A DNA stretch of 64,000 bases. It comes from Gaiellasilicea sp963791905. GTDB taxonomy: Bacteria; Actinomycetota; Thermoleophilia; Gaiellales; Gaiellaceae. Below the pieces are notes generated by a model. It was not told the DNA's origin and did no database searches. It was given only the letters and a program-made list of their open reading frames with translations. Within the stretch, counting starts at the first letter, position 1. Each line of letters begins with the position of its first letter. This document shows, piece by piece, positions 19,619-35,426 of the stretch. Position numbers and translations under genes: made by a program. The DNA lies in assembly GCA_963791905.1 (NCBI GenBank), contig CAWBTX010000001.1, positions 186,001 through 250,000 of the forward strand. Reading direction: 5' to 3'.

Positions 19619-20845
19619 ATGACGACTGTACTCATCGCCTGCGCAGTGGCTCTCGCAGCGACGGCCCTACTCGCCGTCGTTTTCCTCAGTGTGCGCCGGA
19701 ACGCGAGCGACCGGCGGCTCGAGGAGATGGTCGAGCGCTTCAACGAGCGCATGGAGGCGATGGTGCGGGAGGTCTCCCAGGCTCTCGACCGCGTCCAGGA
19801 GGAGAGCCGGACGACCCAGAACTTCAGCGAGCTCTCCACCTCGATCGACCTCGACGAGGTGCTGACGCGCACGCTCGAGGCTGCGGCCTCCTTCGCCGGC
19901 GTCGACGCCGCGCTCGTCGCGGTCGAGGAGGGCTCGGCGCCGGCCGTCGCCGCTGCGCTCGGGATGGGTCTCGACGAGTCGCCGCGGCCGACGGTTGCGG
20001 CGCCGCCGGACGGCAGCACGCCGCGGGCCATCTCCTTCGCCTACGAGTACGACCCGAGGGAGAGCCCGCCCGACGCGATCCGCGCCGGCATCTCCGTCCC
20101 GCTCCTGAGCGAGGGCGAGCTGATCGGCTATCTCGCCGCGTTCACCCGCGGCCCCGGCCACCACTTCGGCGAGGCTCAGGCGCGCTTGCTGGAGGACCTC
20201 GCGCTCCGCGCAGGACCCGCGATCCAGAACGCACGCCTCTTCCGCGAGGCGCGCCAGCTGGCCGACCTGGACGCGCTCACGGGCCTGCACAACCGCCGCT
20301 ACTTCCACGAGACGCTCGCCCGTGAGGTCGCCCGCGCACAACGGTACGAACGCCAGCTCGCCCTCGTCGTCATCGACCTGGACGACTTCAAGGCGGTGAA
20401 CGACCGCATCGGCCACCTCGCCGGCGACGCGGTCCTGGCGGAGGCGGCCGAGCGGGTCCGGGACGTCGTGCGCTCCGCCGACGTCGCGTGCCGCGTCGGC
20501 GGGGACGAGTTCGCCGTGATCCTGCCGGAGTCCGGCGTCCACGACGCCGAGCAGTTGTACCAGCGCCTGCAGCACGCGATCTCGAGCCGCGCGGTCGGCC
20601 AGGTGGGGCGGCTGCACGTGTCCGCCGGGGGAACCGAGCTGCGCGGCGGCGACGATGCCGTGGCCTTCTTCCAGCGGGCCGACGAGGCCCTGTACCGCGC
20701 GAAGCGGGAAGGCAAGGGGATGTTCTTCGGCGACGGCGACGAGGGTGAGCCGCCGCTCGGGCTCCCCGCCGAGCCGGGCCCGAGGCCGATCCGCCCGGTG
20801 CCTAACCAGCCTCCGCAAGCGTCAGAAACGGCAAGTAGCTCGTGA
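19619..20845 (+). CDS. GAF-GGDEF diguanylate cyclase, membrane-anchored
   Basis: It is predicted to make cyclic di-GMP from two GTP. An N-terminal membrane helix (residues ~3-25, TTVLIACAVALAATALLAVV) is followed by a short charged coiled segment, a GAF domain (~55-205) and a GGDEF domain (~230-390). The active-site motif is intact (RVGGDEFAVI), and RSAD lies five residues before GGDEF, matching the product-inhibition I-site RxxD. ATG 19,619 is preferred over TTG 19,592, which abuts the candidate -10. The last 44 nt overlap the convergent gene at 20,802. A promoter resembling those of the pilus genes suggests, as inference, a link between c-di-GMP and pili. Confidence 0.92.
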   Translation: MTTVLIACAVALAATALLAVVFLSVRRNASDRRLEEMVERFNERMEAMVREVSQALDRVQEESRTTQNFSELSTSIDLDEVLTRTLEAAASFAGVDAALVAVEEGSAPAVAAALGMGLDESPRPTVAAPPDGSTPRAISFAYEYDPRESPPDAIRAGISVPLLSEGELIGYLAAFTRGPGHHFGEAQARLLEDLALRAGPAIQNARLFREARQLADLDALTGLHNRRYFHETLAREVARAQRYERQLALVVIDLDDFKAVNDRIGHLAGDAVLAEAAERVRDVVRSADVACRVGGDEFAVILPESGVHDAEQLYQRLQHAISSRAVGQVGRLHVSAGGTELRGGDDAVAFFQRADEALYRAKREGKGMFFGDGDEGEPPLGLPAEPGPRPIRPVPNQPPQASETASSS

Positions 20846-22541
20846 GCTCGACGGCGCCGACCTGCGGCAGCCGGTCCCGTACGCACCGCAGCTGATCGAG
20901 CGCATTCTTCTGCTGCAGCGCCGTCCAGCTGTGGTAGCGGTCGGCCTGGGCCGCCGTCCGGAGAGCGCGGCTGATCGCCGGACGCGCCGCCTCACCGGGG
21001 ATCGCCGCGAGCGGCGCGGTGTCGGCGAGCGCGCGAACCTCGAACACGCCCTCGAACGTGCGGATCGTGATCGTCCTGCCGAGCGGCGCGGTGAAGACCT
21101 GTGCCGGTGCGTCGAGCGCGAGGGCGATGCCGCGGCCGTCGGGGAGCCAGGACGGAGCCGGCTCCACCTCGACCTCGCGCGCCGACACGCTCCCGTACGT
21201 CTGCTGTAGCTCTTCCAGCACCGCCCCCGACGGCGCCGGCACCGTGAGCCGCGCCTGGATCGACCGCCGCCTCAACTCGTCGCCGATGATGTCTCGGGCG
21301 ACTCCGCGCGTCGCGCGCCCTCGCGCCAACGCGCCCGCGTAGCCGGCGGTGCTGCCGCCGAAGCGGCGCGCGACGATCGTGCGCTCGGCGGCGAGGATCT
21401 CGTGCAGGCCCACGGAGGCCTCCCGGCTCTCGACCAGCCGTGCGAAGAGCCCGGAGAGCGCGACCTCCGGGTCACGCGTGAGGCGGGCGAGCTCGCCGAT
21501 CTCGTTCGTCGTGATCGTCTGCTCGCCCAGAGCGCAGCGCACTCCGGCCGGCAGATCGATCTGGCCCGTGCGCCGGTCGGCGTCGAATCCCTCCGCGTGG
21601 CGCGGTGCGTTGCACAGGCTCGGGTCGCGCGCCCACAGCCACACGCACGCGGCGCCTTCCTTGTCCGGGTCGCTCCCAGCCTCGTTGAACACGCCCCAGC
21701 CCCACGACCAGATGTGCGCGATCGAGAGCTCGCGCGCAACCTGCTTCGCCGCGAACGCCTGCAGCTTCCCGACGTCGAACCACGCCGAGGCAGGCTTCAG
21801 GCCCTCTCGCCCGCCGGAGCCAGGCCGGGTCTGGAACCCGAGCATGAACCCGAGCTTCGACGGCGGGATGTTGATCGCGAAGAGCTTGCTCGCCGCCTGG
21901 CGCATCGACGTGCGCATGCGCCTGCTGCCGAGGACGGGCCCGGCGCGGTGCACTGCGGGCGCGTTGAAGTACTTCTCGAGCACGATGTCCGCCACGGCCG
22001 CAACGTCGCGCCACCATTGCCCCGCTTCGCCGCCGGTGAAGGGGTCGCCGGACACGAGCAGGATGGGCTTGGCGCCGCGCTCGGCAAGCAGGCGCGCCCA
22101 GTCGAGGACGTTCTGCCGGTAGCGCGCGGTCGTGGGCGTCCACGGGGTCGGCACCCCGCCGCCGAAGAGCTCGTTCATGGCGATCCACGGCGTCGTGCAG
22201 CCGGTCGTGAGGACGGCGAACTCGTACAGCTTCTCGGCGCGCTCGCGCAGCACGGCGGAATCCGCAGGGACCGAGGGCGTGCCGACCCGGCGGTTCAGGT
22301 ACATGTCCCAGTGGATCGTCTGCGCTCCGCGCGCGCGCATCTGGGCGGGGTAGCCCTGGCCCGAGCCGGCGACGATCACGCCCGGCCGCCCGAAGAGGTG
22401 GCCGAGCTGCGGCGTGCCGTAGTCGATCCAGAGCGGCTTCGTGTCGGGCAGCCCGCAGAGCCCCGCACTTGCGGTTCCGGGTGCGGCCGCAGCGAACGCT
22501 GCCGCGGCCAGGGCGATCAGGACGACTCGTTTCATCTCCAC
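20802..22541 (-). CDS. Secreted protein of unknown function, TIM-barrel-like
   Basis: A clear signal peptide (MKRVVLIALAAAAFAAAAPG, cleavage after TASA) precedes a ~550-residue extracellular protein. The first two-thirds has Trp-rich, hydrolase-like stretches (QTIHWDMYLNRRVG, TTPWIAMNELFGG, PILLVSGDPFTGGE, SIAHIWSWGWGVFNEAG) reminiscent of glycoside-hydrolase barrels; I cannot assign a family or catalytic residues. The C-terminal third is helix-rich with no recognisable motif. It starts with GTG 22,541 or, better, ATG 22,535. It overlaps the cyclase gene tail to tail and has no obvious operon partner. Confidence 0.7.
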   Translation of the reverse strand: MEMKRVVLIALAAAAFAAAAPGTASAGLCGLPDTKPLWIDYGTPQLGHLFGRPGVIVAGSGQGYPAQMRARGAQTIHWDMYLNRRVGTPSVPADSAVLRERAEKLYEFAVLTTGCTTPWIAMNELFGGGVPTPWTPTTARYRQNVLDWARLLAERGAKPILLVSGDPFTGGEAGQWWRDVAAVADIVLEKYFNAPAVHRAGPVLGSRRMRTSMRQAASKLFAINIPPSKLGFMLGFQTRPGSGGREGLKPASAWFDVGKLQAFAAKQVARELSIAHIWSWGWGVFNEAGSDPDKEGAACVWLWARDPSLCNAPRHAEGFDADRRTGQIDLPAGVRCALGEQTITTNEIGELARLTRDPEVALSGLFARLVESREASVGLHEILAAERTIVARRFGGSTAGYAGALARGRATRGVARDIIGDELRRRSIQARLTVPAPSGAVLEELQQTYGSVSAREVEVEPAPSWLPDGRGIALALDAPAQVFTAPLGRTITIRTFEGVFEVRALADTAPLAAIPGEAARPAISRALRTAAQADRYHSWTALQQKNALDQLRCVRDRLPQVGAVELTSYLPFLTLAEAG

Positions 22542-22602
22542 GGCGGCCGATTCGTTGTAGCAGCCGAGTCTCCTGGCCGTGTTAGCGAAGTCCGAAGACG
22601 AG

Positions 22603-22628
22603 AAGGGGCGGCCACTCGGCCGCCCCTT
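22603..22628 (-). terminator. Terminator of the rpoBC operon
   Basis: An 11-bp perfect stem (AAGGGGCGGCC with GGCCGCCCCTT, loop of 4) lies 27 nt after the rpoC stop on the minus strand and is followed by a pyrimidine-rich CTCGTCTTC stretch. It is the natural end of the rpmG-to-rpoC unit. Confidence 0.75.
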
Positions 22629-22654
22629 CAGGGTCGCGCGGTCTCGGTCGCCGG

Positions 22655-27259
<4,605 letters not shown>

Positions 27260-27319
27260 GTGATCAGCGCCTCTTTCTTCTCTTCAGTCAGTTCTCGTGT
27301 CTCTGGAAATCCGGTCTCG

Positions 27320-30973
<3,654 letters not shown>

Positions 30974-31141
30974 GTGGCTACAGCCTCCCTTATGGGCGTG
31001 CGATGCGGATGTGGGTACGGCGTATGGGCGGGCAGGGCGAAACGGCTAACGTCGGCGCGAACCCCGTAGGGTAGCGGACGGCGACACCCCACCGCAAGCA
31101 AAGGCCGCGGCGGAGTGCCGAATCTGAGTGGATTGTAGCGA

Positions 31142-31174
31142 ACGAGCGGGGATTCCGCAGGAATCCCCGCTCGT
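31142..31174 (-). terminator. Strong hairpin between rplL and rpoB
   Basis: Arms 31,142-31,156 and 31,160-31,174 form a perfect 15-bp stem with a 3-nt loop, 19 nt after the rplL stop. There is no U-tract, so it may act as a partial terminator (attenuator) or RNA-processing site that sets the ratio of L7/L12 to RNA polymerase, as known for the E. coli rplL-rpoB gap. The remaining 170 bp up to rpoB hold no clear gene. Confidence 0.65.
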
Positions 31175-31192
31175 CGGCGGATCGAGCCCGCT

Positions 31193-31582
31193 TTACTTCA
31201 GCTCGACTGCCGCTCCGGCCTCTTCCAGCTGGGTCTTGATCGACTCGGCCTCCTCGGTCGCGACGCCCTCCTTGACGGCGCTCGGTGCGCCGTCCACGAG
31301 GTCCTTCGCCTCCTTCAGGCCGAGGCCGGTGACTGCGCGGACGACCTTGATCACCTGGATCTTCTTGTCGCCGGCGCCGGTGAGCATGACGTCGAACGCC
31401 GTCTTCTCCTCCGCCGCCGCGCCGTCGCCGCCGGCTGCGGGGGCTGCGCCCGGCGCCGCCACCGCGACCGGAGCGGCCGCGGTGACGCCCCACTCCTCCT
31501 CGATCTTGTTCTTGAGCTCGACGAGCTCGAGGACCGTCATGCCCCCGAGCGTCTCGAGCACCTTGCTCGTATCGGTTGCCAT
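31193..31582 (-). CDS. rplL: 50S ribosomal protein L7/L12
   Basis: The stalk protein that recruits translation factors. The 129-residue protein has the dimerisation N-terminus (LETLGGMTVLELVELKNKIE), an Ala/Gly/Pro hinge, and the C-terminal domain (KIQVIKVVRAVTGLGLKEAK). The ATG overlaps the rplJ stop. Followed by the hairpin at 31,142-31,174. Confidence 0.97.
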   Translation of the reverse strand: MATDTSKVLETLGGMTVLELVELKNKIEEEWGVTAAAPVAVAAPGAAPAAGGDGAAAEEKTAFDVMLTGAGDKKIQVIKVVRAVTGLGLKEAKDLVDGAPSAVKEGVATEEAESIKTQLEEAGAAVELK

Positions 31583-32247
31583 TACTCCTGCTCCTCCACG
31601 CCCCCAGCCTCCGGCTGGGGGTCAGTTGTCGTTGTTGTCTCTTCAGCGTTCGCGCCTATCGCCGATTCCGCGTCAGCGGAAGCTGCGCCTGCGGAATCTG
31701 CGACGGGCGGCGCCTCAGCGCCGCCCAGCTGCTCGATCCTTGCGTCGATCAGGCCGACGAGATCACGCAGCGGCGCCGCCAACAGCGCGACGAAGGTCGT
31801 CAGCGGCGACACGATCCCGCCCACGAGCTGCGCACGCAGCACGTCGGCCGGCGGCAGCTTGGCGAGGTTCTCGACCTCGGCCGCCGACATGGCCTGGCCC
31901 TCGAGCACGCCGCCGCGAATGGCGAGGACCTTGGTGTCGCGCGCCGCGTCCCCCAGCGCCTTCGCCACCGCCACGGGATCGCCCCCGCTCTCGACGAACG
32001 CGATCGCGGACGGGCCCTCGAGCAGTGCGAGCAGCGCGTCGGCGCCTGCGGCCTCGGCCGCGCGACGCGTGAGCGTGTTCTTGACGACCGCAAAGCGGGC
32101 GCCGTGCTCGATCAGCTTCGTCCGGAGCGCGTCGATCTCGGCATTCGTGAGACCGCGGTAGTCGGCGACGATCAGCGTCTCCGTCGTCCGCAGTCGCTCG
32201 GTCAGCTCAGCGACCACGAGCTCCTTCTGGTTTTTGTCCACGGTCAT
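31582..32247 (-). CDS. rplJ: 50S ribosomal protein L10 with extended acidic tail
   Basis: L10 anchors L7/L12 dimers on the ribosome and represses its own operon through the leader RNA. The protein begins MTVDKNQKELVVAELTERL; 221 residues is about 45 more than usual because of a Ser/Asp/Glu/Thr-rich C-terminal tail (ADAESAIGANAEETTTTTDP). The start codon and Shine-Dalgarno lie in a perfect inverted repeat (32,243-32,263). The L10 leader lies directly upstream. Confidence 0.96.
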   Translation of the reverse strand: MTVDKNQKELVVAELTERLRTTETLIVADYRGLTNAEIDALRTKLIEHGARFAVVKNTLTRRAAEAAGADALLALLEGPSAIAFVESGGDPVAVAKALGDAARDTKVLAIRGGVLEGQAMSAAEVENLAKLPPADVLRAQLVGGIVSPLTTFVALLAAPLRDLVGLIDARIEQLGGAEAPPVADSAGAASADAESAIGANAEETTTTTDPQPEAGGVEEQE

Positions 32248-32263
32248 TTCCTCCGGAAATGAC
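32243..32263 (-). promoter_or_regulatory. Inverted repeat covering rplJ Shine-Dalgarno and start codon
   Basis: On the minus strand GTCATTTCC and GGAAATGAC form a perfect 9-bp stem with a 3-nt loop. The ATG of rplJ is inside the second arm and the GGAGG ribosome-binding site straddles loop and stem. Such a stem would block initiation unless opened, consistent with L10 feedback control. Confidence 0.65.
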
Positions 32264-32378
32264 TAGGCCCGCCGGAGGCGGGCCGAGCATGGCGATTGGT
32301 TCGCGTCTGCTTGGCCGCCTCGACCGGTCCTCTGCCTCGCGGCTGCCGGTTGTCTCTGGCGACGGATCTAGTCTTGTT
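32262..32378 (-). ncRNA. Ribosomal protein L10 leader
   Basis: The 133-bp rplA-rplJ gap transcribes an RNA with the recognisable leader segment GCCAGAGACAACCGGCAGCC and a partner CCGGTCGAGGCGG. These are followed by a GC stem (GGCCCGCC with GGCGGGCC, 32,266-32,284) just before the rplJ initiation hairpin. Position and core sequence match the L10 autoregulatory leader; the exact boundaries are estimated. Confidence 0.75.
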
Positions 32379-32380
32379 GG

Positions 32381-33136
32381 CTAGACGGTAGCAGCCTCTC
32401 TAGCCGAGTCTGCGTCAGCAGAATCGGCCTGCTCCTCGACGATGCCGCGGGTTCGCGTCGGATCGACCTTCACGCCCGGGCCCATCGTCGTCGCCAGGGT
32501 GATGCCCTCGATGTAGCGGCCCTTCGCGGCCGCCGGCTTCGCGCGCACGATCTCCTCGATCAGCGCCGCGTAGTTCTCGAGCAGGTTCCTCTCGCCGAAG
32601 CTCTTCTTCCCGATCGACACGTGCACACACGCGCCACGGTCGGTCCGGTACTCGAGCTTCCCGCCCTTGGCGTCCGTCACCGCCTTGGCGATGTCGAACG
32701 TGACCGTTCCCGTCTTCGGGTTCGGCATCAGGCCGCGGGGCCCGAGCACGCGGCCGAGCTTGCCGACGTTCCCCATCTGGTCCGGAGTCGCGATCGCCAC
32801 GTCGAAGTCGGTGAAGCCCTCCTCGACGCGCTTCGCGAGATCGGCCGAGCCGACGACGTCGGCGCCTGCCTCCTCCGCCTCGCGGGCCTTGTCGCCCTCG
32901 GCGAAGACCGCCACGCGGACGCTCTTGCCGGTCCCGTGCGGGAGCATGATCGTGCCGCGCAGCTGCTGGTCGGCGTGGCGGACGTTGAGCCCGAGCCGGA
33001 AGTGCGCCTCGACGGTCTCGTCGAACTTCGCGTCCGGAAACTCCTTGAGCGTTCGGATCGCCTCGGCCGGCGAGTAGAGCTGCTCGCGATCGATCTTTCC
33101 GCGCGCTTCCTCATAGCGCTTGCCGTGCGAGCTCAT
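32381..33136 (-). CDS. rplA: 50S ribosomal protein L1
   Basis: L1 forms the mobile stalk near the E site. The 251-residue protein has the family signature (IATPDQMGNVGKLGRVLGPR, RGLMPNPKTGTVT). A ~20-residue Ala/Asp/Glu tail (ADSADADSAREAATV) extends the usual C-terminus. The ATG overlaps the rplK stop by 4 nt. Confidence 0.97.
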   Translation of the reverse strand: MSSHGKRYEEARGKIDREQLYSPAEAIRTLKEFPDAKFDETVEAHFRLGLNVRHADQQLRGTIMLPHGTGKSVRVAVFAEGDKAREAEEAGADVVGSADLAKRVEEGFTDFDVAIATPDQMGNVGKLGRVLGPRGLMPNPKTGTVTFDIAKAVTDAKGGKLEYRTDRGACVHVSIGKKSFGERNLLENYAALIEEIVRAKPAAAKGRYIEGITLATTMGPGVKVDPTRTRGIVEEQADSADADSAREAATV

Positions 33137-33558
33137 CGCTCCACCTCCACGCCCATGCTGCGGGCGGTGCCGGCAATGACGAGCATCGCCTGATCGACGT
33201 CGCGGGCGTTCAGGTCGGGCAGCTTCGTCTCCGCGATCTGGCGCAACTGCGCCTGCGAGAGCCGGCCAACCTTGTTGCGGTTGGGCTCGGCGGAGCCGCT
33301 CTCGAGACCGAGCGCCTCCTTGATCAGGACGGCCGCCGGCGGCGTCTTCGTGATGAAGGTGAAGGAGCGGTCCTCGTAGACCGTGATCTCAACCGGCGTG
33401 ATCCGGCCGTTCTCCTGCGCGGTCTGCGCGTTGAACGCCTTGCAGAACTCCATGATGTTGACGCCGTGCTGGCCGAGCGCGGGACCGACCGGAGGCGCCG
33501 GGTTGGCCTGGCCGCCCGGGATCTGGAGCTTGATCAGTGTCAGGACTTTCTTCGCCAT
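33133..33558 (-). CDS. rplK: 50S ribosomal protein L11
   Basis: L11 forms the GTPase-associated centre and the thiostrepton site. The 141-residue protein begins with the family pattern LIKLQIPGGQANPAPPVGPA and ends with the ARDVDQAMLVIAGTARSMG signature. It lies 13 nt downstream of nusG, in rplK-rplA order. Confidence 0.97.
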   Translation of the reverse strand: MAKKVLTLIKLQIPGGQANPAPPVGPALGQHGVNIMEFCKAFNAQTAQENGRITPVEITVYEDRSFTFITKTPPAAVLIKEALGLESGSAEPNRNKVGRLSQAQLRQIAETKLPDLNARDVDQAMLVIAGTARSMGVEVER

Positions 33559-33571
33559 GGATGCTCTCTAC

Positions 33572-34105
33572 TCAGTCGATCTTCTTTACTTGGTCGAAGC
33601 CGAGCTCGACCGGGACCTGGCGCTCGAAGATGTCGACGAGCACCTTCAGCTTCTGCTGGTCGCCGTTCACGTCGACGATCTCGCCGTCGAAGTCGGACAG
33701 CGGGCCGGAGGTTACCTTCACCGACTCGCCGAGCGAGAACTCGACCTGCGAGCGGACGGCTGCGCCGCCGACCCCCGCACCGGTGTGCAGGATCCGGTCG
33801 ACCTCCGCCTGTGCGAGCGGCACGGGCTTCGCGCCGGCGCCGACGAACCCGGTGACCCCGGGCGTGTTCTTCACGACCGACCAGGCATCGTCGTTCAGGT
33901 CCATGTTCACGAGCACGTAGCCGGGCAGGACGCGCTTCTCGGTCTGCACCTTCTGGCCGTCCTTGGTCTCGATCACCTGCTCGGTGGGGACCACGACCCG
34001 GCGGAACCGCGGCGCCTGGTTCATCGAGATGATCCGGTGCTCGAGGTTGGCCTTGACCTTGTTCTCGTGCCCGGAGTAGGTGTTGATCACGTACCAGCGG
34101 AACAT
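33572..34105 (-). CDS. nusG: Transcription termination/antitermination factor NusG
   Basis: NusG couples RNA polymerase with Rho or the ribosome. The 177-residue protein has the NGN domain (MFRWYVINTYSGHENKVKAN; RVLPGYVLVNMDLND) and the C-terminal KOW domain (GESVKVTSGPLSDFDGEIVD). It lacks the long acidic N-terminal extension of many actinobacterial NusG. It follows secE by 7 nt. Confidence 0.97.
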   Translation of the reverse strand: MFRWYVINTYSGHENKVKANLEHRIISMNQAPRFRRVVVPTEQVIETKDGQKVQTEKRVLPGYVLVNMDLNDDAWSVVKNTPGVTGFVGAGAKPVPLAQAEVDRILHTGAGVGGAAVRSQVEFSLGESVKVTSGPLSDFDGEIVDVNGDQQKLKVLVDIFERQVPVELGFDQVKKID

Positions 34106-34112
34106 CGGGCGC

Positions 34113-34457
34113 CTACTCTCCCAGAAGGACGTTGCGGACGAAGGGCTTGAAGAACTGGTCGGCTGCGTAGAGATACACGCCGACGATCACGCAGGCGATG
34201 ATGACGACGATGGTGCCCTGGATCACCTGCGAGCGGCCGGGCCACTCGACCTTCTTCAGCTCCGCCCACGACTCCTTGACGAAGCGCCCTCGCTCGCGCG
34301 GCTCCCGGCGGCCCGTCTGGGCCGACGTCGGCTGCGCCGCCGGGCGGACCTGCGCCTGCCGCTGCCGCGCACGGCTCTGAGCCGGCGGCTTGGCGGGGCC
34401 GTCTCCCTGTGCCGCCTTGCGCTGGGCGCGGCGCTTCCCACGCGTGTCGCGCGCCAT
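34113..34457 (-). CDS. secE: Protein translocase subunit SecE
   Basis: Small clamp subunit of the SecYEG channel. The chosen ATG 34,457 gives 114 residues: a basic, Gln/Pro-rich cytoplasmic head, the conserved FVKESWAELKKVEWPGRSQV amphipathic motif and one membrane helix (~85-105). The ATG overlaps the rpmG stop (TGATG), and GGGAG lies 7 nt upstream, which fixes the start against a longer in-frame alternative. Confidence 0.95.
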   Translation of the reverse strand: MARDTRGKRRAQRKAAQGDGPAKPPAQSRARQRQAQVRPAAQPTSAQTGRREPRERGRFVKESWAELKKVEWPGRSQVIQGTIVVIIACVIVGVYLYAADQFFKPFVRNVLLGE

Positions 34458-34618
34458 CAGCGGGTCTCCCGGTGCGGGGTGTGCTTGCCGCACCAGCGGC
34501 AGTACTTGTTGAACTCCACGCGGTCAGGCGTGTTCCGCTTGGATTTCTGGGATTGATAGTTGCGCCGCTTGCACTCCGTGCAGGCGAGCGTGATCGCGAC
34601 TCGGACTCCGGCTGCCAT
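34457..34618 (-). CDS. rpmG: 50S ribosomal protein L33, zinc form
   Basis: This 53-residue protein (MAAGVRVAITLACTECKRRN) has two CxxC pairs (C13/C16 and C40/C43), a C+ L33. It lies 45 nt downstream of a tRNA gene and overlaps secE by one base. The tRNA(Met)-rpmG-secE-nusG order is common in Actinobacteria. Confidence 0.95.
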   Translation of the reverse strand: MAAGVRVAITLACTECKRRNYQSQKSKRNTPDRVEFNKYCRWCGKHTPHRETR

Positions 34619-34663
34619 CTAGATCGTGTTCTCTTCGGTCTCGGGGATAAAGCTCTTGAGGAG

Positions 34664-34737
34664 TAGCGGCGGCAGGACTCGAACCTGCGACACGCGGATT
34701 ATGATTCCGCTGCTCTAACCAACTGAGCTACGCCGCC
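34664..34737 (-). tRNA. tRNA with CAU anticodon, probably elongator tRNA-Met
   Basis: The 74-nt minus-strand sequence folds as a full cloverleaf. It has acceptor GGCGGCG with CGCCGCT (one G-U), a D-arm with GCTCAGTTGGTTAGAGC, and anticodon stem GCGGA/TCCGC with loop ATCATAA. The T-arm is GCAGG/CCTGC with TTCGAGT, and the discriminator is A. The 3' CCA is not encoded. CAU can also mean lysidine-modified tRNA-Ile, but position next to rpmG and the elongator-like body favour Met. Confidence 0.92.
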
Positions 34738-34801
34738 GCGCGCCGAGCGAGTGTAGCAAGCTCGGGACCGCCCGTCCGGCCTCTCTCCTAGGATCCCGCG
34801 C

Positions 34802-35413
34802 GTGATCCGAGTGAACCCCAGCGGCGGCTGGCTCGAGGTGATCTGCGGGCCGATGTTCAGCGGCAAGAGCGAGGAGATGATCCGTCGCCTGCGCCGCGCC
34901 GAGATCGCCGGCCAGCGCGTCGTCATCTTCAAGCCGCGGATCGACGACCGCTACGACGCCGCCGACGTCGTCAGCCACGCGGGCGCCAGGATGCGCGGCG
35001 TGCCGGTCGCAAGCGTGTCCGAGCTCGTCGCGCGGGCGCGGGGCTCAGACGGCACAGCCTTCGACGTGGTCGGGATCGACGAGGTGCAGTTCTTCTCCCT
35101 GGAGGTCGTTCCCGCCGCCCTCGCGCTCGCGGACGCGGGCGTTCGAGTCGTCGCGGCGGGCCTCGACCAGGACTTCCGGCGGCTCCCGTTCGGGCCGATG
35201 CCGGAGCTGCTCGCCCGGGCGGAGTTCGTCGACAAGCTGCAGGCCGTCTGCCACCGCTGCGGCGGGCCGGCGACGACGACGCAGCGGCTCGTCGACGGCA
35301 GCCCCGCGCCGTACTCGGGCGAGACGATCGTCGTCGGCGCGCGCGAGCAGTACGAGGCGCGCTGCCGCGACTGCCACGAGCCCGGCGAGGAGCTCGCAGC
35401 AGTCGCAGCGTAG
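34802..35413 (+). CDS. tdk: Thymidine kinase, type II
   Basis: Phosphorylates thymidine in the salvage pathway. The 203-residue protein has the P-loop GPMFSGKSEEMIRRL, Walker-B-like GIDEVQFF, the GLDQDFRRLPFGPM lasso region and four zinc cysteines (CHRCGG and CRDCH). GTG 34,802 is only about 7 nt after a TAGGAT -10-like box (34,789-34,794), so the mRNA may be leaderless. It is transcribed divergently from the tRNA. Confidence 0.96.
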   Translation: MIRVNPSGGWLEVICGPMFSGKSEEMIRRLRRAEIAGQRVVIFKPRIDDRYDAADVVSHAGARMRGVPVASVSELVARARGSDGTAFDVVGIDEVQFFSLEVVPAALALADAGVRVVAAGLDQDFRRLPFGPMPELLARAEFVDKLQAVCHRCGGPATTTQRLVDGSPAPYSGETIVVGAREQYEARCRDCHEPGEELAAVAA

Positions 35414-35426
35414 GAACGCTAGCGAG

